DNA from: Escherichia sp. MOD1-EC7003
GTDB taxonomy: Bacteria; Pseudomonadota; Gammaproteobacteria; Enterobacterales; Enterobacteriaceae
DNA length: 59,493 nt
Reading direction: 5' to 3'
Assembly: GCF_002965065.1 (NCBI RefSeq)
Contig: NZ_PTRE01000050.1
Location: 1 to 59,493 of the forward strand
The translations under genes were made by a program, and so were the position numbers. Each line of letters starts with the position of its first letter. The first letter of the stretch is position 1. This document shows positions 21,719 to 32,914 of the stretch, piece by piece. Under the pieces are notes generated by a model. It had not been told where the DNA came from. It saw only the letters and a program-made list of their open reading frames with translations, and did not search any database.

Positions 21719-22817
21719 TCATAACCCTGCTTTCAAACTTGCTTCGATAAATTGATCCAGGCTGCCGTCCAGCACTGCCTGCGTGTTGCGGGTTTCAACC
21801 CCGGTGCGCAGATCTTTAATGCGGGAGTCATCAAGGACATAAGAACGAATCTGGCTGCCCCAGCCGATGTCGGATTTGTTGTCTTCCATCGCTTGTTTCT
21901 CGGCATTCTTCTTCTGCATCTCCAGTTCATAAAGCTTCGCTTTCATCTGCTTCATGGCCTGGTCTTTGTTCTTGTGCTGGGAACGGTCGTTCTGGCACTG
22001 GGTCACGATCCCGGTCGGGATGTGAGTAATACGCACCGCAGATTCGGTACGGTTAACGTGCTGACCACCCGCGCCGGACGCGCGATAAACGTCGATGCGC
22101 AGATCCGCCGGATTGATTTCGATATCAATATCATCATCGACTTCCGGGTAAACAAACGCGGAGCTGAACGACGTATGGCGGCGACCGCCGGAGTCGAACG
22201 GGCTCTTACGCACCAGGCGGTGAACACCGGTTTCTGTACGCAGCCAGCCGTAAGCGTAATCGCCAGAGATTTTGATAGTTACGGATTTAATACCCGCGAC
22301 TTCACCTTCCGACTCTTCGATAATTTCAGTTTTGAAACCACGTGATTCTGCCCAGCGCAGATACATACGCTCAAGCATGCTCGCCCAGTCCTGTGCTTCC
22401 GTACCGCCAGAACCAGCCTGAATATCGAGGTAGCAGTCGGCACTGTCATATTCGCCAGAGAACATACGGCGGAACTCAAGCTGCGCCAGTTTTTCTTCGA
22501 GGGCGTCGAGTTCAGCAACGGCTTCGTTAAAGGTTTCTTCGTCATCAGCTTCTACAGCCAGTTCCAGCAGACCAGAAACATCTTCCAGCCCCTGTTTCAT
22601 TTGGTCGAGGGTGTCGACAACGGCTTCGAGGGAGGAACGCTCTTTACCCAGCGCCTGTGCGCGTTCGGGGTCGTTCCAGACATCCGGCTGTTCCAGCTCG
22701 GCGTTTACTTCTTCCAGACGCTCTTTCTTGGCGTCATAGTCAAAGATACCCCCTAAGAACGTCGGAGCGTTCCGTGAGGTCCTGAATGCGATTATTTACC
22801 GGATTAATTTCAAACAT
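21719..22817 (-). CDS. prfB: PrfB, peptide chain release factor 2 (frameshifted)
   Basis: A 365-residue release factor for UGA and UAA stops, made by programmed +1 frameshifting. The ATG at 22817 opens 25 codons up to an in-frame TGA (22742-22740); ribosomes slip there and continue in the +1 frame to 21719. Hallmarks are the SPF stop-recognition motif (VRKSPFDSG) and the GGQ peptidyl-hydrolysis motif (SGAGGQHVN). The residue before SGAGGQ is Ala, in [11 protein letters not shown]-12 has Thr at this place (position 246), a known impaired allele, so this strain has the normal, more active form. It is cotranscribed with lysS. Confidence 0.98.
22740..22754 (-). promoter_or_regulatory. prfB +1 frameshift site
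   Basis: On the minus strand AGGGGGTATCTTTGAC has all the known parts: an internal Shine-Dalgarno AGGGGG, the slippery CTT codon and the UGA followed by C. When RF2 is scarce the UGA is read slowly and the ribosome slips from CUU to UUU. This makes prfB autoregulated by its own product. Confidence 0.97.
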
Positions 22818-22907
22818 GGTCTGATTTCTTTTATTGAGCTAGTCAAAGTGCGGTGATAAGCGCGGGATTGTACCGAATTCACGCTCTTTTTTATAGATAA
22901 TATGACG

Positions 22908-24641
22908 CTAAATTGGCCAGATATTGTCGATGATAATTTGCAGGCTGCGGTTGCCGCGAAACTCGTTAATATCCAGCTTGTAAGCCAGTTGCACTTCGCG
23001 CACGCCGTTATCGGGCCAGAGGGCGGTATCGACATTAAAAGCAATACCATCCAGCAGCGGACCACCGCCGACCGGTTCGACCATCACCTTCAAATGACGT
23101 TCGCCCACCAGCCGCTGTTGCAGCAGACGGAAATGACCGTCAAACAGCGGCTCCGGGAACATCTGCCCCCACGGGCCAGCATCGCGCAGCAGTTGCGCCA
23201 CTTCCATGGTCATTTCGGCTGGGCTTAACGGACCATCTGACACCACTTCGCCTTGCAATAGCGAAGGATCCAGCCACTCAGTAACCAGTTCGCCAAACCG
23301 TTGTTGAAAGAGTTCGAATTTATCCTCTTCCAGCGACAAGCCTGCCGCCATCGCATGACCGCCAAACTTCAGCATCATGCCCGGGTAGAGCGAGTCTAGT
23401 CGCTCCAGCGCATCACGCATATGCAGCCCCTGAATAGAGCGACCGGAACCTTTCAGCGTACCGTCACCCGCAGGCGCAAAGGCGATAACCGGACGGTGAA
23501 AACGCTCTTTGATGCGCGAAGCCAGAATACCGACCACCCCCTGATGCCATTCGGGGTGATACATTGCCAACCCTCCGGGTAGCGTGTTGCGGCTGCGCTC
23601 AAGTTTCTCGCACAGGGTCAGAGCTTCGACCTGCATTCCCTGTTCGATCTCTTTACGTGTCTGGTTTAGCGCATCAAGTTCATTTGCCAGCACACGCGCT
23701 TCGCCGATGTTATCGCACAGCAACAGCGCCACACCAACGGACATATCGTCCAGTCGTCCGGCAGCATTGAGACGCGGCCCCAGCGCAAAACCTAAATCGC
23801 TGGCGGCGAGTTTTTGTGCATCGCGGTTGGCTACTTCCAGCAGCGCTTTAATCCCCGGACGGCACTTTCCGGCACGGATGCGACTCATCCCCTGCCAGGT
23901 CAGAATGCGATTATTAGCGTCCAGCGGCACGACGTCTGCCACTGTCCCCAGCGCTACCAGATCCAGCAGTTCTGCCAGGTTAGGAATTGCGATGCCGCGC
24001 TCATCAAACCAGCTCTGATCGCGCAAAAAGGTGCGCAGCGCCAGCATCAGATAAAATGCCACCCCCACACCTGCCAGTGATTTCGACGGGAAATTGCAGT
24101 CGCGCAAGTTAGGGTTAATGATCGCTTCTGCCGCAGGTAACGTTTCGCCCGGCAAATGGTGATCGGTAACGATAACCGGAATGCCCAACGAGCGAGCATG
24201 TTCAACCCCCGCATGGGAGGAAATGCCGTTATCCACCGTGACAATTAGCTGCGCGCCACGGGCATGCGCCTGATCGACCACTTCCGGACTTAAACCGTAG
24301 CCGTCTTCGAAACGGTTTGGCACCAGGTAGTCGATATTGCTGCAACCAAGCGAGCGCATCGCCAGCACGCTTAGAGCCGTGCTGGTCGCGCCGTCGGCGT
24401 CGAAATCACCGACCACAATAATCCGCGTTCCTTCGCGAAAAGCGTTGTAAAGGATCTCAACGGCCTTTTCGACGCCGCTCAGTTGCTGCCAGGGCAGCAT
24501 ACCTTTAACACTGCGTTCCAGTTCTTGCGCACTGCGTACTCCCCGGCTGGCGTATAAACGGCGCAGCAAGGGCGGCAATTCAGCGGGCAAGTCTGCCGTT
24601 TCATCGACTTCACGGCGACGAAGTTGTATATGTTGTTTCAC
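22908..24641 (-). CDS. recJ: RecJ, single-strand 5'-3' exonuclease
   Basis: A 577-residue DHH-superfamily nuclease that degrades single-stranded DNA 5' to 3' in RecF-pathway recombination, mismatch repair and base excision repair. Metal-binding motifs are visible: DFDADGATS (motif I), TVDNG, the DHH of VTDHHLPG (motif III), and GGHAMAAG in the DHHA1 domain. The start is GTG at 24641, 5 bases after the dsbC stop codon, indicating coupling. It lies in the xerD-dsbC-recJ-prfB-lysS gene run. Confidence 0.98.
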   Translation of the reverse strand: MKQHIQLRRREVDETADLPAELPPLLRRLYASRGVRSAQELERSVKGMLPWQQLSGVEKAVEILYNAFREGTRIIVVGDFDADGATSTALSVLAMRSLGCSNIDYLVPNRFEDGYGLSPEVVDQAHARGAQLIVTVDNGISSHAGVEHARSLGIPVIVTDHHLPGETLPAAEAIINPNLRDCNFPSKSLAGVGVAFYLMLALRTFLRDQSWFDERGIAIPNLAELLDLVALGTVADVVPLDANNRILTWQGMSRIRAGKCRPGIKALLEVANRDAQKLAASDLGFALGPRLNAAGRLDDMSVGVALLLCDNIGEARVLANELDALNQTRKEIEQGMQVEALTLCEKLERSRNTLPGGLAMYHPEWHQGVVGILASRIKERFHRPVIAFAPAGDGTLKGSGRSIQGLHMRDALERLDSLYPGMMLKFGGHAMAAGLSLEEDKFELFQQRFGELVTEWLDPSLLQGEVVSDGPLSPAEMTMEVAQLLRDAGPWGQMFPEPLFDGHFRLLQQRLVGERHLKVMVEPVGGGPLLDGIAFNVDTALWPDNGVREVQLAYKLDINEFRGNRSLQIIIDNIWPI

Positions 24642-24646
24642 GCGAA

Positions 24647-25357
24647 TTATTTACCGCTGGTCATTTTTTGGTGTTCGTCGAGGAATTCTTTCATCTCTTT
24701 CGGCGGCTGGTAACCCGGAACAAGTGTGCCATTGCTCAGCACAACTGCCGGAGTACCGCTTACGCCAAGCTGAACGCCCAGCGCGTATTGGTCGGCAATA
24801 TCCACGTCGCAGCTGGCTGGTGCGACGCTTTTACCCGCCATCACGTCATCAAACGCTTTGTTTTTATCTTTCGCACACCAGATGGCTTTCATTTGTTGCT
24901 CAGCCTGGCTCTCCAGCCCCTGGCGCGGGAAAGCAAGATAACGCACGGTGATCCCCAGCGCGTTGTAGTCTGCCATTTGCTCATGCAGTTTGTGGCAGTA
25001 ACCACAGGTAATATCAGTAAACACGGTGATGACGTGTTTTTCCTGCGGCGCTTTATAAACGATCATCTCCTTTTCAAGCGCGTTCAGCTGCTTTAACAGC
25101 ATCTTATTGGTGACATTGACCGGAGCCGTGCCGCTAACGTCATACATCGGCCCCTGAATGATATGTTTACCATCATCGGTGATGTACAACACACCACTGT
25201 TAGTCAGAACTGTCTTCATGCCAGCCACGGGCGCGGGCTGAATATCGCTGCTTTTGATGCCCATTTTGGCTAACGTTTGTTGAATTGCCGCATCATCTGC
25301 CTGAACAAACCCTGAAAACGCCGCCAACAAAGTAAACAACATAAAACCTTTTTTCAT
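24647..25357 (-). CDS. dsbC: DsbC, periplasmic disulfide isomerase
   Basis: A 236-residue precursor with a Sec signal peptide (cleavage after FVQA, residue 20). The mature protein has an N-terminal dimerisation domain and a thioredoxin-fold domain with the active site CGYC (Cys118 and Cys121) and a second disulfide, Cys161-Cys183. It reshuffles wrong disulfides in the periplasm and is kept reduced by DsbD. The loop after the active site (QGLESQAEQQMKAI) differs from K-12 at several residues. It lies between xerD and recJ with short gaps. Confidence 0.98.
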   Translation of the reverse strand: MKKGFMLFTLLAAFSGFVQADDAAIQQTLAKMGIKSSDIQPAPVAGMKTVLTNSGVLYITDDGKHIIQGPMYDVSGTAPVNVTNKMLLKQLNALEKEMIVYKAPQEKHVITVFTDITCGYCHKLHEQMADYNALGITVRYLAFPRQGLESQAEQQMKAIWCAKDKNKAFDDVMAGKSVAPASCDVDIADQYALGVQLGVSGTPAVVLSNGTLVPGYQPPKEMKEFLDEHQKMTSGK

Positions 25358-25375
25358 AAATCTTCCTTTCAGATA

Positions 25376-26272
25376 TCACGCCCGCGGGTGATGCTGTTGA
25401 TGAAGTTGCCGCAGACGCTCGGTAGCGACATGCGTATAAATTTGCGTGGTAGAGAGATCGCTGTGGCCCAGTAGCATCTGAACCACGCGTAAATCCGCAC
25501 CATGATTTAATAAATGAGTGGCAAAGGCGTGACGCAACACATGCGGTGACAGTTTTTCGCTGTCGATACCCGCCAGCACAGCATAATGTTTAATGCGGTG
25601 CCAAAACGTTTGTCTCGTCATCTGCTGCGCACGCTGGCTGGGAAACAACACGTCAATCGACACACCGTTTAGCAACCACGGTCGGCTATGTTCCAGATAG
25701 GTTTCCAGCCAGTAAACCGCCTCTTCACCTAACGGCACCAGGCGTTCTTTGTTGCCTTTACCAATGACCCGCACCACCCCCTGACGCAGGCTGATATCAC
25801 TCATTGTCAGTCCGACCAGTTCAGAGACACGCAGCCCGGTCGCATACAACACTTCAAGCATGGCTTTATCGCGCAGCTCCAGTGGCTGATCAATTAATGG
25901 TGCCTGTAATAATCGTTCGACCTGCGCTTCACTTAAATCTTTTGGCAAACGCTGGGGCAATTTCGGTGAAGCCAGATGCGCACTGGGATCGTCTTCACGA
26001 AACTTTTCGCGATAAAGATACTGGAACAATCGACGCACTGCACTCAGCAAACGCGCTGAGCTGGTGGCTTTATACCCGCCCTCCAGCCGTTCTGCCAGTA
26101 ATGCCTGCAAATCGTCACTTTGCGCCGTCGCCAGCGTCACCCCGTGATGATGCAACCACTCCACCATCATTGACAGATCGCGACGGTATGCGTTCAATGT
26201 ATTTTCAGCCAGATTTTTTTCCAGCCACAGAGCATCAAGAAACTGCTCGATGCGTGCCAGATCCTGTTTCAC
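25376..26272 (-). CDS. xerD: XerD, site-specific tyrosine recombinase
   Basis: A 298-residue tyrosine recombinase which, with XerC and FtsK, resolves chromosome dimers at dif. All catalytic residues are present at the expected places: Arg148 (TGLRVSE), Lys172 (GKGNKE), His244 and Arg247 (SPHVLRHAFATH), His270 (LLGHSDLSTTQ) and nucleophile Tyr279 (IYTH). It has a full-length N-terminal SAM-like domain. It is the first gene of the run to dsbC (18 bases apart). It belongs to the core chromosome and is not linked to any element here. Confidence 0.98.
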   Translation of the reverse strand: MKQDLARIEQFLDALWLEKNLAENTLNAYRRDLSMMVEWLHHHGVTLATAQSDDLQALLAERLEGGYKATSSARLLSAVRRLFQYLYREKFREDDPSAHLASPKLPQRLPKDLSEAQVERLLQAPLIDQPLELRDKAMLEVLYATGLRVSELVGLTMSDISLRQGVVRVIGKGNKERLVPLGEEAVYWLETYLEHSRPWLLNGVSIDVLFPSQRAQQMTRQTFWHRIKHYAVLAGIDSEKLSPHVLRHAFATHLLNHGADLRVVQMLLGHSDLSTTQIYTHVATERLRQLHQQHHPRA

Positions 26273-26383
26273 TTGCGCCCCTTATGGTCACTCATTTGAT
26301 CCATTATGCCTTATTGTGCCGTGACTAAAGCGATTCTGATACACTAGCCGCAAAAGCCACAGCAGAATCGAGAAGCTTACGTT

Positions 26384-26905
26384 ATGAATATGGGTCTTTT
26401 TTACGGTTCCAGCACCTGTTACACCGAAATGGCGGCAGAAAAAATCCGCGATATTATCGGCCCAGAACTGGTGACCTTACATAACCTCAAGGACGACTCC
26501 CCGAAATTAATGGAACAGTACGATGTGCTCATTCTGGGTATCCCGACCTGGGATTTCGGCGAAATCCAGGAAGACTGGGAAGCCGTCTGGGATCAGCTCG
26601 ACGGCCTGAACCTCGAAGGTAAAATTGTTGCGCTGTATGGGCTAGGCGATCAACTAGGATACGGCGAGTGGTTCCTCGATGCGCTCGGCATGCTGCATGA
26701 CAAACTCTCGACCAAAGGCGTGAAGTTCGTCGGCTACTGGCCAACGGAAGGATATGAGTTTACCAGCCCGAAACCGGTGATTGCTGACGGACAACTGTTC
26801 GTGGGGCTGGCGCTGGACGAAACTAACCAGTATGACCTTAGCGACGAGCGTATTCAGAGCTGGTGCGAGCAAATCCTCAACGAAATGGCAGAGCATTACG
26901 CCTGA
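26384..26905 (+). CDS. fldB: FldB, flavodoxin 2
   Basis: A 173-residue long-chain flavodoxin binding FMN as an electron carrier. The FMN phosphate loop is GSSTCYTE near the N-terminus, and the isoalloxazine-binding segments include [12 protein letters not shown] and [11 protein letters not shown]. FldB is part of the SoxRS oxidative stress regulon in K-12. It is transcribed away from xerD. I could not resolve the SoxS site in the 111-bp upstream space. It converges on ygfX. Confidence 0.97.
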   Translation: MNMGLFYGSSTCYTEMAAEKIRDIIGPELVTLHNLKDDSPKLMEQYDVLILGIPTWDFGEIQEDWEAVWDQLDGLNLEGKIVALYGLGDQLGYGEWFLDALGMLHDKLSTKGVKFVGYWPTEGYEFTSPKPVIADGQLFVGLALDETNQYDLSDERIQSWCEQILNEMAEHYA

Positions 26906-26944
26906 TCTCACCGACGGCCTGGCGCATATGCTTTGCCGTCATGT

Positions 26945-27602
<658 letters not shown>

Positions 27603-27849
27603 CTACCTGTCTCACGAAAATCCAGTACCTGGCTATTGTAACGTGTTTTTCGACTTCTTTTACGGGAATATCAGTAAACACAATCACGATCGCGAAATTA
27701 ACCCACAACATTTCATGGGCTTCATTTTTTTGGAAGTCGCCTCGCAAAGGCAATCAGAAGGCACAGATCGCGTAGTGAAAGCACTTGCATTGCCTCATAG
27801 CTCTTTTACCATTAGCCATAAATACGCCGTTTGTAAAACAGGACTCATT

Positions 27850-28830
27850 ATGGCTTTTACACCTTTTCCTCCCCGTCAGCCTGGGGCTTCTGCCCGTTTA
27901 CCACTGACGCTGATGACGCTTGATGACTGGGCGCTTGCCACCATTACTGGCCCGGACAGCGAAAAATATATGCAGGGTCAGGTGACAGCAGATGTCAGCC
28001 AGATGACAGAAGATCAGCACCTGCTCGCTGCGCATTGCGACGCCAAAGGCAAAATGTGGAGCAATTTACGTCTGTTCCGCGACGGCGACGGCTTTGCGTG
28101 GATTGAACGACGCAGCGTGCGCGAGTCGCAACTGACTGAACTGAAAAAATATGCGGTATTCTCTAAAGTGACCATCGCACCAGACGATGAACGTGTGCTG
28201 CTAGGTGTTGCCGGTTTTCAGGCACGCGCCGCGCTGACAAATCTCTTTAGTGAACTGCCTGCGAAAGAAAAACAGGTAGTCAAAGAAGGTGCAACTACCC
28301 TGCTATGGTTTGAACACCCGGCAGAACGTTTCCTGATCGTAACCGATGAAGCTACCGCCAATACGCTGACCGATAAACTGCGCGGTGAAGCGGAACTGAA
28401 CAATAGCCAACAGTGGCTGGCATTAAACATTGAAGCGGGTTTCCCGGTGATTGATGCCGCCAATAGCGGGCAGTTTATCCCACAGGCAACCAACCTCCAG
28501 GCGCTGGGCGGTATCAGCTTTAAGAAAGGCTGTTACACCGGGCAAGAGATGGTGGCGCGGGCCAAATTCCGCGGAGCTAACAAACGCGCGCTCTGGTTGC
28601 TGACGGGTAGCGCCAGCCGACTGCCGGAAGCCGGTGAAGACTTAGAGCTGAAAATGGGCGAGAACTGGCGTCGTACTGGTACGGTGCTGGCCGCCGTTCA
28701 GCTCGACGATGGCCGACTGCTGGTGCAGGCTGTAATGAATAACGATATGGAACCGGACAGCGTGTTCCGCGTGCGCGACGATGCGAATACATTGCATATC
28801 GAGCCGCTGCCGTATTCGCTGGAAGAGTAA
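27850..28830 (+). CDS. ygfZ: YgfZ, folate-binding Fe-S maintenance protein
   Basis: A 326-residue protein related to the glycine cleavage T-protein. It carries the YgfZ signature KGCYTGQE, whose cysteine is needed for function. YgfZ binds tetrahydrofolate and supports the activity of iron-sulfur enzymes such as MiaB. The reading frame is open to 27574, but the ATG at 27850 with AGGA upstream gives the established N-terminus MAFTPFPP. The 250 bases before it contain the divergent promoters with sdhE. Confidence 0.96.
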   Translation: MAFTPFPPRQPGASARLPLTLMTLDDWALATITGPDSEKYMQGQVTADVSQMTEDQHLLAAHCDAKGKMWSNLRLFRDGDGFAWIERRSVRESQLTELKKYAVFSKVTIAPDDERVLLGVAGFQARAALTNLFSELPAKEKQVVKEGATTLLWFEHPAERFLIVTDEATANTLTDKLRGEAELNNSQQWLALNIEAGFPVIDAANSGQFIPQATNLQALGGISFKKGCYTGQEMVARAKFRGANKRALWLLTGSASRLPEAGEDLELKMGENWRRTGTVLAAVQLDDGRLLVQAVMNNDMEPDSVFRVRDDANTLHIEPLPYSLEE

Positions 28831-28839
28831 ATCTCTGTA

Positions 28840-28868
28840 TCGCTTCGGGCATCTATTGCCTGAAGCGA
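28840..28868. terminator. Hairpin between ygfZ and yqfA
   Basis: A 12-bp stem TCGCTTCGGGCA/TGCCTGAAGCGA with one G-T pair and a 5-base loop lies 10 bases after ygfZ. It may serve both convergent genes. No U-tract follows directly. Confidence 0.55.
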
Positions 28869-28906
28869 CACTGGTGTGTCTTTTCAGGCCTACAAAGGCG
28901 TACCAA

Positions 28907-29569
<663 letters not shown>

Positions 29570-29729
29570 TTACTCCGGAGAAACGTACACGCACGTGTAA
29601 ACCTCTCCAGCGTAACTGAGAATAGTTCCAGTGAACACCTGTTAGCTAAAATAAATTCTGATTTGGGACTAATCTCCGAAAACTCATGAAATTAAAAGCA
29701 AAACTTCAACTAACAGGCGTGAGTTCAAT

Positions 29730-30041
29730 TTAAAGACATTTAAATTCAATTACATAAAACTGTGTCTGACCGGGATAAATATCGGCAATGACCCTTTTCA
29801 GTTCGACAAGAGTCATGTTTTCCTGTGCAGCATGTTTTTCGGTGAGAGTATCCAGTGTTACGGTTGAGGTTGCAGTAACTTCAATCGTGCAAAAATAACC
29901 GTCATCTTCAAAGCGCCCAACGCGCAGCACATCACCCGTTTTAAAGTGCGATTCAGACTCGTCACGAATAGTGATGGTTTTACGCCCAGCCAGAATGTCA
30001 TCCTGGAAACGTAGAAAAAAAGTGATGTCATTTGGCTGCAT
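29730..30041 (-). CDS. yqfB: YqfB, N4-acetylcytidine amidohydrolase
   Basis: A 103-residue ASCH-domain protein. K-12 YqfB hydrolyses N4-acetylcytidine to cytidine and acetate, with catalytic Lys, Thr and Glu in the ASCH core. The matching region here is [10 protein letters not shown] (Lys21, Thr22/Thr24 and Glu28) with a C-terminal FYVIEFKCL strand. It is divergent from bglA, 37 bases apart, and probably scavenges modified nucleosides. Confidence 0.95.
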   Translation of the reverse strand: MQPNDITFFLRFQDDILAGRKTITIRDESESHFKTGDVLRVGRFEDDGYFCTIEVTATSTVTLDTLTEKHAAQENMTLVELKRVIADIYPGQTQFYVIEFKCL

Positions 30042-30060
30042 GGTATATTTCCTATAATAA

Positions 30061-31518
<1,458 letters not shown>

Positions 31519-31526
31519 CTCCTGCA

Positions 31527-31552
31527 TGTTACCCGCCAACTGGCGGGTAACA
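31527..31552. terminator. Palindrome after bglA
   Basis: An 11-bp stem TGTTACCCGCC/GGCGGGTAACA with loop AACT between convergent genes, 8 bases past the bglA stop codon. It lacks a long U-tract on either strand. Confidence 0.6.
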
Positions 31553-31565
31553 TCTTGAATGAGTC

Positions 31566-32459
31566 TTACCAGGTCTTACCTATTTTAAATTCCCAGCGTA
31601 CATCTTCCATTTTGGTTGGCGACTTCGCTTCCTGCATTACCGGGAAGAAGGCTCCGGCACCAAACCATAATTTCAGTGAATCAACGGCAATATTAAATGA
31701 CGGACCAACAACCCATTCAGTAGTTCCAGAATGGTTATTAATTACGCTGCCATTAGGCAGTTTTTTCGTTCCTGAGGCATTATTGCTGTAGGCACTTTCC
31801 AGACCAATATCCAGCGGTAAATCGCTAAACATATACCGCACCTGGGTATTCCACTGGAATTCGTTACCTCGTTCCACGTCCTGGTTACCACGCTCAAATG
31901 GTCCCTGATATACAAAATCCATATCCCCTTTAAAGTTAGGAGTGAATGATTTTGTTAAAGAGAGTGATACTCTTCCTCCCCAGGCGCTATTCCCAGGCAA
32001 ATGATTATCTCCATCTTGCCCGGTGGGTAGTAATAATGCCCCTCCTACCGTAACCCAAAACGGATCACCTCTTCGCTGGCTCATTAAAGCATAAGTGACC
32101 CCCACCGATTGATCGCCCATTCCCTCTATGTGCTCAGGAGACAGATTTTCTCGTTTGTTATTGATATAAGAACCCACAGTTGATAATTCCAGTCTGTCGG
32201 TCAAACCGTAACGAATCTTCAATAACCATATTTGGGAGTCAACATCCGGACTTCCGTGCCCTTCGATTTGATGATCTTTATCGCGAAATGAGCTATTCAC
32301 GGCGGTTAATAACATTCCTTCCGGCAATACTGAACCACCCGCAATAGCGGTATTAACTGGTGCACCTAATAGATTACTGGGCTTATTTTCTCCGTCAGCT
32401 GCCATTGCATTCATTGATAGAAAACATGTTATTAATGGCAGAAATATAAATCGTTTCAT
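31566..32459 (-). CDS. Predicted outer-membrane barrel, unrecognised
   Basis: A 297-residue exported protein. The signal peptide MKRFIFLPLITCFLSMNAMA is followed by Ala-Asp. The mature part alternates short amphipathic strands with Gly/Asn/Asp turns and ends in an aromatic residue (GKTW), as outer-membrane beta-barrels do. It resembles 'transporter' proteins of the MetA phenol-degradation type (PF13557), but I assign this only tentatively. Of two adjacent ATGs I chose the second, at 32459, which leaves 5 bases after GGAGG. K-12 has the unrelated reductase gene ygfF at this site. The gene stands alone in AT-rich DNA, which suggests it was acquired. Substrate unknown. Confidence 0.7.
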   Translation of the reverse strand: MKRFIFLPLITCFLSMNAMAADGENKPSNLLGAPVNTAIAGGSVLPEGMLLTAVNSSFRDKDHQIEGHGSPDVDSQIWLLKIRYGLTDRLELSTVGSYINNKRENLSPEHIEGMGDQSVGVTYALMSQRRGDPFWVTVGGALLLPTGQDGDNHLPGNSAWGGRVSLSLTKSFTPNFKGDMDFVYQGPFERGNQDVERGNEFQWNTQVRYMFSDLPLDIGLESAYSNNASGTKKLPNGSVINNHSGTTEWVVGPSFNIAVDSLKLWFGAGAFFPVMQEAKSPTKMEDVRWEFKIGKTW

Positions 32460-32821
32460 CATTCCCTCCGGGTATGAAAAACAAAGCGCTAAGTTAAGAA
32501 ACATTTGTTCTGTTTATATTTATTTTGGATTTATAATTTAAATAAATAGCTTGCTGAGTTTAATATACGGAAAGTTTTATAACTATATTGAGAGGCAAAT
32601 AACAATTCCGGAGGAAAAATATTTACGATTACATGTAAGTATACTGTGATATTTTTATTAAATAATAGCAAAATAAAATTATGCACAATGAATCATTAGA
32701 CTCTAAAAAATGGGTGATTTAACTCCTGATAATACACTGATGATAAACACCAGGTTGCCTGACAAGGGCCAAAGACTTACTGTAATATATTGAATTAGTA
32801 AGACTTTGTGGCTTGGAAAAA
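32460..32821. other. AT-rich noncoding region
   Basis: About 360 bases without a supported gene. Bases 32510-32720 are strongly AT-rich and should contain the promoter of the barrel gene. The right end grades into a REP element and the gcvP terminator. There is no trace of ygfF that I can see. Confidence 0.55.
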
Positions 32822-32841
32822 GCGTTCACGCCGCATCCGGC
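32822..32841 (-). repeat. REP element (single)
   Basis: On the minus strand GCCGGATGCGGCGTGAACGC matches the core of the enterobacterial repetitive extragenic palindrome. It lies between the accessory barrel gene and the gcvP terminator, a usual extragenic place. Confidence 0.75.
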
Positions 32842-32867
32842 ATAAACAAAGCGTACTTTATTAACAA

Positions 32868-32893
32868 GCAGAAAAGGCGCCGAAGCGCCTTTA
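32868..32893 (-). terminator. Terminator of the gcvTHP operon
   Basis: On the minus strand AAAGGCGC-TTCG-GCGCCTTTT is a perfect stem with a stable UUCG tetraloop and a short U-tract, 22 bases past the gcvP stop codon. Confidence 0.9.
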
Positions 32894-32914
32894 GAAAATT
32901 GTCGAATCAGTAAA

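Noticed and set aside
20309..21724. A 471-codon open frame antisense to lysS
   Set aside because: It is a shadow of lysS, a highly biased gene. It has no ribosome binding site or family resemblance, and the sense gene is beyond doubt.
22740..22742. In-frame TGA early in prfB, which looks like a pseudogene
   Set aside because: It is the classic programmed +1 frameshift: AGGGGG, CTT and TGA-C are all present, and the joined frames give the exact RF2 length of 365.
25376..26272. Tyrosine recombinase as an integrase of a mobile element
   Set aside because: All residues and its place with dsbC and recJ identify the housekeeping XerD.
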